In this document: positions 62,481 through 64,000 of the stretch, piece after piece
Layout of the letters: each line of letters begins with the position of its first letter
Numbering within the stretch: the first letter of the stretch is position 1
Assembly (NCBI GenBank): GCA_963734025.1
Contig: CAVTFR010000015.1
Coordinates: 1 to 64,000, forward strand
Reading direction: 5' to 3'
DNA: 64,000 nucleotides
Source of the DNA: JACVRW01 sp963734025
GTDB lineage: Bacteria > Actinomycetota > Thermoleophilia > Solirubrobacterales > Thermoleophilaceae
Notes under the pieces: model-generated
The model's input: the letters and a program-made list of their open reading frames with translations, nothing else
What the model was told of the DNA's origin: nothing
Databases searched by the model: none
Translations under genes and position numbers: made by a program

Positions 62481-63328
62481 GCGGCGCCTTCGTCGTCGCG
62501 AAGTACGCACTGAAGGAGTGCGTACGCCGGCGCGTCATCGCCGTGGTCCTGGTGCTCACCGTGGTGTTCCTCGCCCTCTACGCGCTCGGCGCGGACCTCG
62601 CCTTCCGCGAGGTCGAGGACTTCGCGGGCGAGGACCCTCTCGACGAGCTCGTACTCACCGGCTCGACCCTGCTCGGCCTCGCGATGTTCACGACGCTCTT
62701 CCTCGGCGCCGTGCTCGCCGCGTTCCTCACGCTCGGGGCAGTGCGCGGCGACGCAGAGCGCGGCCTGCTGCAGCCGCTCGTCGTGCGGCCGCTGGGCCGG
62801 ACGAGCCTGCTGCTCGGCCGCTTCGGCGGCGCCGGGATCGTCTGCGCGGCCTATGTGGCGATCGTCTACACGCTCTCGCTCCTGATCACCGGCGTCACGG
62901 GCGGCTGGTGGCCGGACAGCCCGGTGCTTCCCGGGCTCGGGCTGGTCGTGGCCGTGCTCGTGATCGCGGCGCTGTCGCTCCTCGGGTCGGTCTTCCTCAC
63001 CTCGACCGCCAACGGCATCGCCGTCTTCATGCTCTTCGGCGCCGGCCTCGCGGCCGGGCTGCTCGGCCAGATCGGCAACGCGCTGAGCGTCGAGACGCTC
63101 GAGGACGTGGCCCAGGTCAGCTCCTGGCTCCTGCCCTTCGAGGCGCTCTACCAGGCCGGCCTCGACGCGCTCACCGAGGACGTGCGCGGCGTGACCGGCG
63201 TGATAGTGCGGCTCGGGCCGTTCGGCGGCGCCCAGGAGGGCGGCGCGCTGTTGTGGCTGTGGACGCTCGCGTATCTCGCCCTGGTCGGCCTCGCCGCGCA
63301 CGTGGCATTCGCCCGCCGCGACCTGTGA
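62477..63328 (+). CDS. ABC-2 type transporter permease
   Basis: A 283-aa membrane protein with six or seven helices: FVVAKYALKECVRRRVIAVV at the start, MFTTLFLGAVLAAFLTLGAV, and RGDAERGLLQPLVVRPLGRT (coupling region). The pattern is that of NosY-like permeases. GTG start overlapping the ATPase stop; operon with it. Confidence 0.9.
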   Translation: MSGAFVVAKYALKECVRRRVIAVVLVLTVVFLALYALGADLAFREVEDFAGEDPLDELVLTGSTLLGLAMFTTLFLGAVLAAFLTLGAVRGDAERGLLQPLVVRPLGRTSLLLGRFGGAGIVCAAYVAIVYTLSLLITGVTGGWWPDSPVLPGLGLVVAVLVIAALSLLGSVFLTSTANGIAVFMLFGAGLAAGLLGQIGNALSVETLEDVAQVSSWLLPFEALYQAGLDALTEDVRGVTGVIVRLGPFGGAQEGGALLWLWTLAYLALVGLAAHVAFARRDL

Positions 63329-63431
63329 CGCGATCGCCAACCGCACGCGCGCCCGACCTCGTAGCTCCTGTCGGCGCGCAACGGCCGCCTCATAGCCGAC
63401 CCGCCGGTCCCTGACCGGCCGCGCGGGACCC

Positions 63432-63437
63432 TATGCT
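63432..63437 (+). promoter_or_regulatory. -10 box of the helicase gene
   Basis: TATGCT ends seven bases before GTG 63445; GGAGGG immediately before the GTG is too near to be a normal ribosome site. Confidence 0.5.
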
Positions 63438-63444
63438 CGGAGGG

Positions 63445-64000
63445 GTGTCGACCGAAGCGGCAACCGACTCCCTCCTCGAGGGCCTGAACGCGCCTCAGCG
63501 CGAGGCCGTGCTGCACGGGGAGGGCCCGCTCCTGATCCTCGCGGGAGCGGGGTCCGGCAAGACTCGCGTGCTGACCCACCGCATCGCCCATCTCGTCGGG
63601 ACGGGCCAGGCCCGCCCGGGCGAGATCCTCGCGATCACTTTCACCAACAAGGCCGCGAAGGAGATGCGCGAGCGCGTCGGAGCGCTCGTCGGCGGCCGCG
63701 TACGCGCCATGTGGGTCATGACCTTCCACTCGGCCTGCGCCCGAATGCTGCGCAGCGACGCCGACAAGCTCGGCTATACGCGCGGCTTCACGATCTACGA
63801 CGAGCAGGATTCGCTGCGGCTCGTCAAGAACTGCGTCGAGGAGCTCGACGTCGATCCGAAGCGCTTCGCGCCGCGCGGCATCCGGCGCCAGATCTCCGAT
63901 GCCAAGAACGGCCTGCTCGACGCGGAGGCCTACCGGATCAAGGTCTCGACCTTCTTCGAGCAGACGGCGGCCGACGTCTACGACCTCTACGAGCAGCGCC
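63445..64000 (+). CDS. pcrA: UvrD/PcrA-type DNA helicase, N-terminal part (runs off the window)
   Basis: The first 185 codons of an SF1A helicase: LLEGLNAPQREAVLHGEGPL (Q motif), LILAGAGSGKTRVL (Walker A, motif I), LAITFTNKAAKEMRERVG (motif Ia), WVMTFHSACARMLR (motif Ib-like) and FTIYDEQDSLRLVK. It unwinds DNA in repair and recombination. The rest lies beyond 64000, so motifs II-VI cannot be seen; PcrA/UvrD identity is therefore by N-terminus alone. Confidence 0.9.
   Translation, partial: MSTEAATDSLLEGLNAPQREAVLHGEGPLLILAGAGSGKTRVLTHRIAHLVGTGQARPGEILAITFTNKAAKEMRERVGALVGGRVRAMWVMTFHSACARMLRSDADKLGYTRGFTIYDEQDSLRLVKNCVEELDVDPKRFAPRGIRRQISDAKNGLLDAEAYRIKVSTFFEQTAADVYDLYEQR

Noticed and set aside
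63403..63419. GC hairpin before the helicase gene as terminator
   Set aside because: A 7-bp stem with a 3-nt loop and no T tract; too weak to call.

Overview
The window is chromosomal DNA of a high-GC (about 70%) Gram-positive bacterium, most likely an actinobacterium of the Thermoleophilia type (Solirubrobacterales/Gaiellales-like). This is inferred from codon use, many GTG starts, secreted collagen-like and SnoaL-like families, and the gene orders infC-rpmI-rplT-(trmH)-pheS-pheT and argC-argJ-argB-argD-argG. No CRISPR array, rRNA operon, IS element or integrase was found.

Layout. 1-5.1 kb is loosely coded accessory DNA: a collagen-like secreted protein, tRNA-Gly and tRNA-Cys, an RsbW-type kinase, a possible RMF-like protein, and remnants of a nuclease-like protein, a zinc ribbon and a BTAD regulator. 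5.2-13.7 kb holds a methyltransferase, a 14-TM drug exporter, an acetate uptake/activation set (DUF485, ActP-like symporter, acetyl-CoA synthetase), a relic glutamine amidotransferase and a sugar-nucleotide epimerase. 13.7-19.7 kb, after tRNA-Val, is an island of small genes: two divergent zinc-ribbon paralogues, five SnoaL-like proteins and a VOC protein. 19.7-28 kb carries a phosphoesterase, a PhoU-like protein, two class V aminotransferase-fold enzymes, an MBL hydrolase and an aromatic amino-acid catabolic run (fumarylacetoacetase, tryptophan 2,3-dioxygenase). 28-35.5 kb is translation (thrS, infC, rpmI, rplT, trmH-like, pheS, pheT). 35.5-41.1 kb is arginine biosynthesis, followed by dnaE. 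44.8-54.7 kb mixes DNA repair (nfo), gltX, an HDOD-LuxR regulator, a molybdopterin oxidoreductase, a sensor kinase, VanZ and Rrf2. 55-64 kb has a His/Asp-rich secreted protein, a broken TMEM175-like channel, a tandem pair of Ser/Arg- or Gly-zipper proteins, cysK-cysE, an AbiEi/DUF559-like protein, a queuosine-salvage (DUF2419) protein, an ABC exporter and the start of a UvrD/PcrA helicase.

Two genes expected to be essential or conditionally essential, argG and dnaE, each carry a single 1-nt indel, about 1.4 kb apart. This could be assembly error or real damage, and it can be tested directly with reads.

The most unusual signal is in the promoters. Many genes have no Shine-Dalgarno site; instead a TANNNT -10 box ends 6-8 nt before the start codon, the layout of leaderless transcripts. 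In four divergent gene pairs the two opposing -10 boxes overlap by the same TA dinucleotide, making ultra-compact bidirectional promoters (a fifth pair, gltX/nfo, shares a CATG start). A second local curiosity is a near-perfect 22-bp inverted repeat that covers promoter and start codon of two divergent SnoaL genes.
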